From contig CAUYUJ010018864.1 in NCBI GenBank assembly GCA_963575745.1, positions 40,001 to 104,000 of the forward strand: a stretch of 64,000 nt of DNA. Direction: 5' to 3'. Origin of the DNA: Prorocentrum cordatum. Lineage: Eukaryota > Sar > Dinophyceae > Prorocentrales > Prorocentraceae. The position numbers were made by a program, and so were the translations under genes. The notes beneath the pieces are model-generated. The model was not told the DNA's origin. It saw only the letters and a list, made by a program, of their open reading frames with translations, and did not search any database. Positions 63,398 to 64,000 of the stretch are shown here, piece by piece; the stretch's first letter is position 1; every line of letters starts with the position of its first letter.

Positions 63398-63996
63398 ATG
63401 ATGATGTCGGGCGGCTGCGGCGGCGGGCTGCCTCCAGAAGGCGGTGGCGGCGGCAAGCGGCCTCACGAGGAGCTGGGGGTACACGTGGTTAAGGCGCCCC
63501 TTCCTGAGGGGATCCGTTTACAGAGAAGGGGATCCGTTTACAGAGACCCCTGCCAGAGGGGATTTATCGATAGAACCTCCCCTTCCTGAGGGGATTCATT
63601 CACAGAGACCCGTGACCCTTCCTGAAGGGATTGATTTACAGAGACACCCTGCAGGACGGGCACGCGCCTGTCTTTGAGGTCGACGACGACGACAGCGAGG
63701 CGGAGGAGGAATTCATGCTGGACTTCCAGGACCACAGGAAGCGGTACACCCGCTCGTCCCACCGCTTGTGGCTTCGCAAGATGAACTGCAAGAAGTGTTG
63801 GCAGTGCGGCAAACACACCTTCTTCTCGGTGTGCGTTGGCAAGGCGTGCCAGGAACACCACGCGACCCAGTGGTTCCACGAGCACGGCGACCGCGACCGC
63901 AACGGGAGGAGGTGGAGGGGCGGCAAGAGCGAGGTCGCCAGAGCCAGGCAACGCAAGGGTGCAAGTGGTGGGGAGGGGGGAACCCTCAAACATTGA
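63398..63996 (+). CDS. Two-exon hypothetical Cys/His protein (exons 63398-63478 and 63655-63996)
   Basis: ATG at 63398 (two further in-frame ATGs follow) opens MMMSGGCGGGLPPEGGGG and KRPHEELG. The intron 63479-63654 (GTACACG...CTGCAG, 176 nt) is phase 0. Exon 2 continues DGHAPVFEVDDDDSEAEEEF, RLWLRKMNCKKCWQCGKHTF and GKACQEHHATQWFHEHGDRD, then a basic tail ending at TGA 63994-63996. Cys and His spacing (C..C..CGKH, C...HH, H.H) suggests a small zinc-binding domain. No known family. The N-terminal exon could have an upstream partner. Same strand as the gene at 61238, 750 bp apart. Confidence 0.6.
63479..63654 (+). other. GT-AG intron made of tandem hairpin plus acceptor-like units
   Basis: After GTACACGTGG the intron consists of about five units of the form CCCCTTCCTGAGGGG then ATyNATTTACAGAGA (hairpin followed by a TTTACAG acceptor-like word), at about 63497, 63527, 63546, 63578 and 63613. 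The final acceptor used to keep phase is CTGCAG|GAC at 63654. Confidence 0.7.
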
Positions 63997-64000
63997 GGAA

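Overview
The window looks like nuclear DNA of a dinoflagellate, possibly Prorocentrum-like. The species guess comes from general familiarity with the repeat style and is only inference. The evidence is GC-rich sequence, very low gene density, introns cut between short direct repeats with AG|G at both ends (including GA and GC donors), dinoflagellate-type copia, LINE and tyrosine-recombinase retroelements, and huge amounts of mini- and microsatellite. I saw no tRNA, rRNA, spliced-leader gene, CRISPR array or bacterial-style operon.

Layout, left to right. 0-2.7 kb is a degenerate GGCCCCAAGA-type repeat. 3.1-4.4 kb holds a hypothetical minus-strand gene. 5.4-9.2 kb is a run of tandem arrays (14-bp unit, 77-bp unit, ATG/GAT microsatellite). 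10.13-16.48 kb is a nearly complete tyrosine-recombinase retrotransposon, minus strand, with split direct repeats (A1 - ORFs - B1 - A2 - B2). It lies inside a TA microsatellite and carries RT, RNase H, tyrosine recombinase and a C-terminal cytosine-C5-methyltransferase-like domain. 23.6-30.1 kb is a composite higher-order satellite, followed by other tandem arrays to 33.5 kb. 34-38 kb is mostly unique sequence. 38.4-42 kb is minisatellite and trinucleotide repeat. 44.0-49.66 kb is a decayed Ty1/copia element with recognisable LTR remnants. 50.4-51.3 kb is the 3' end of a non-LTR retrotransposon. 53.3-56.0 kb is tandem repeats. 56-58.9 kb is a long intact reading frame for an unrecognised, possibly transposase-like protein. 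60.4-61.0 kb is another GGCCGGCAG array. 61.2-64 kb holds two plus-strand genes, each with one short intron, in a neighbourhood full of tiny CCCCT-N-AGGGG hairpins.

The least obvious feature is one gene hidden between these repeats. Small minus-strand exons at 38.4, 34.2, 22.45, about 17.0 and perhaps 6.5 kb encode, in the right order, DEAD-box RNA helicase motif V, the VVNFD strand, motif VI (HRIGRTGRAG), the post-motif-VI helix (GQEIPDDL) and a Gly/Arg-rich tail. The first two junctions keep the reading phase exactly. If this is right, a helicase gene of at least 21 kb (32 kb with the tail) has introns that contain the satellite and the retrotransposon. The 5' exons (motifs Q to IV) were not found here.

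Most recognisable genes and elements left of 59 kb are on the minus strand and both genes right of 61 kb are on the plus strand, so 59-61.2 kb looks like a divergent strand switch.
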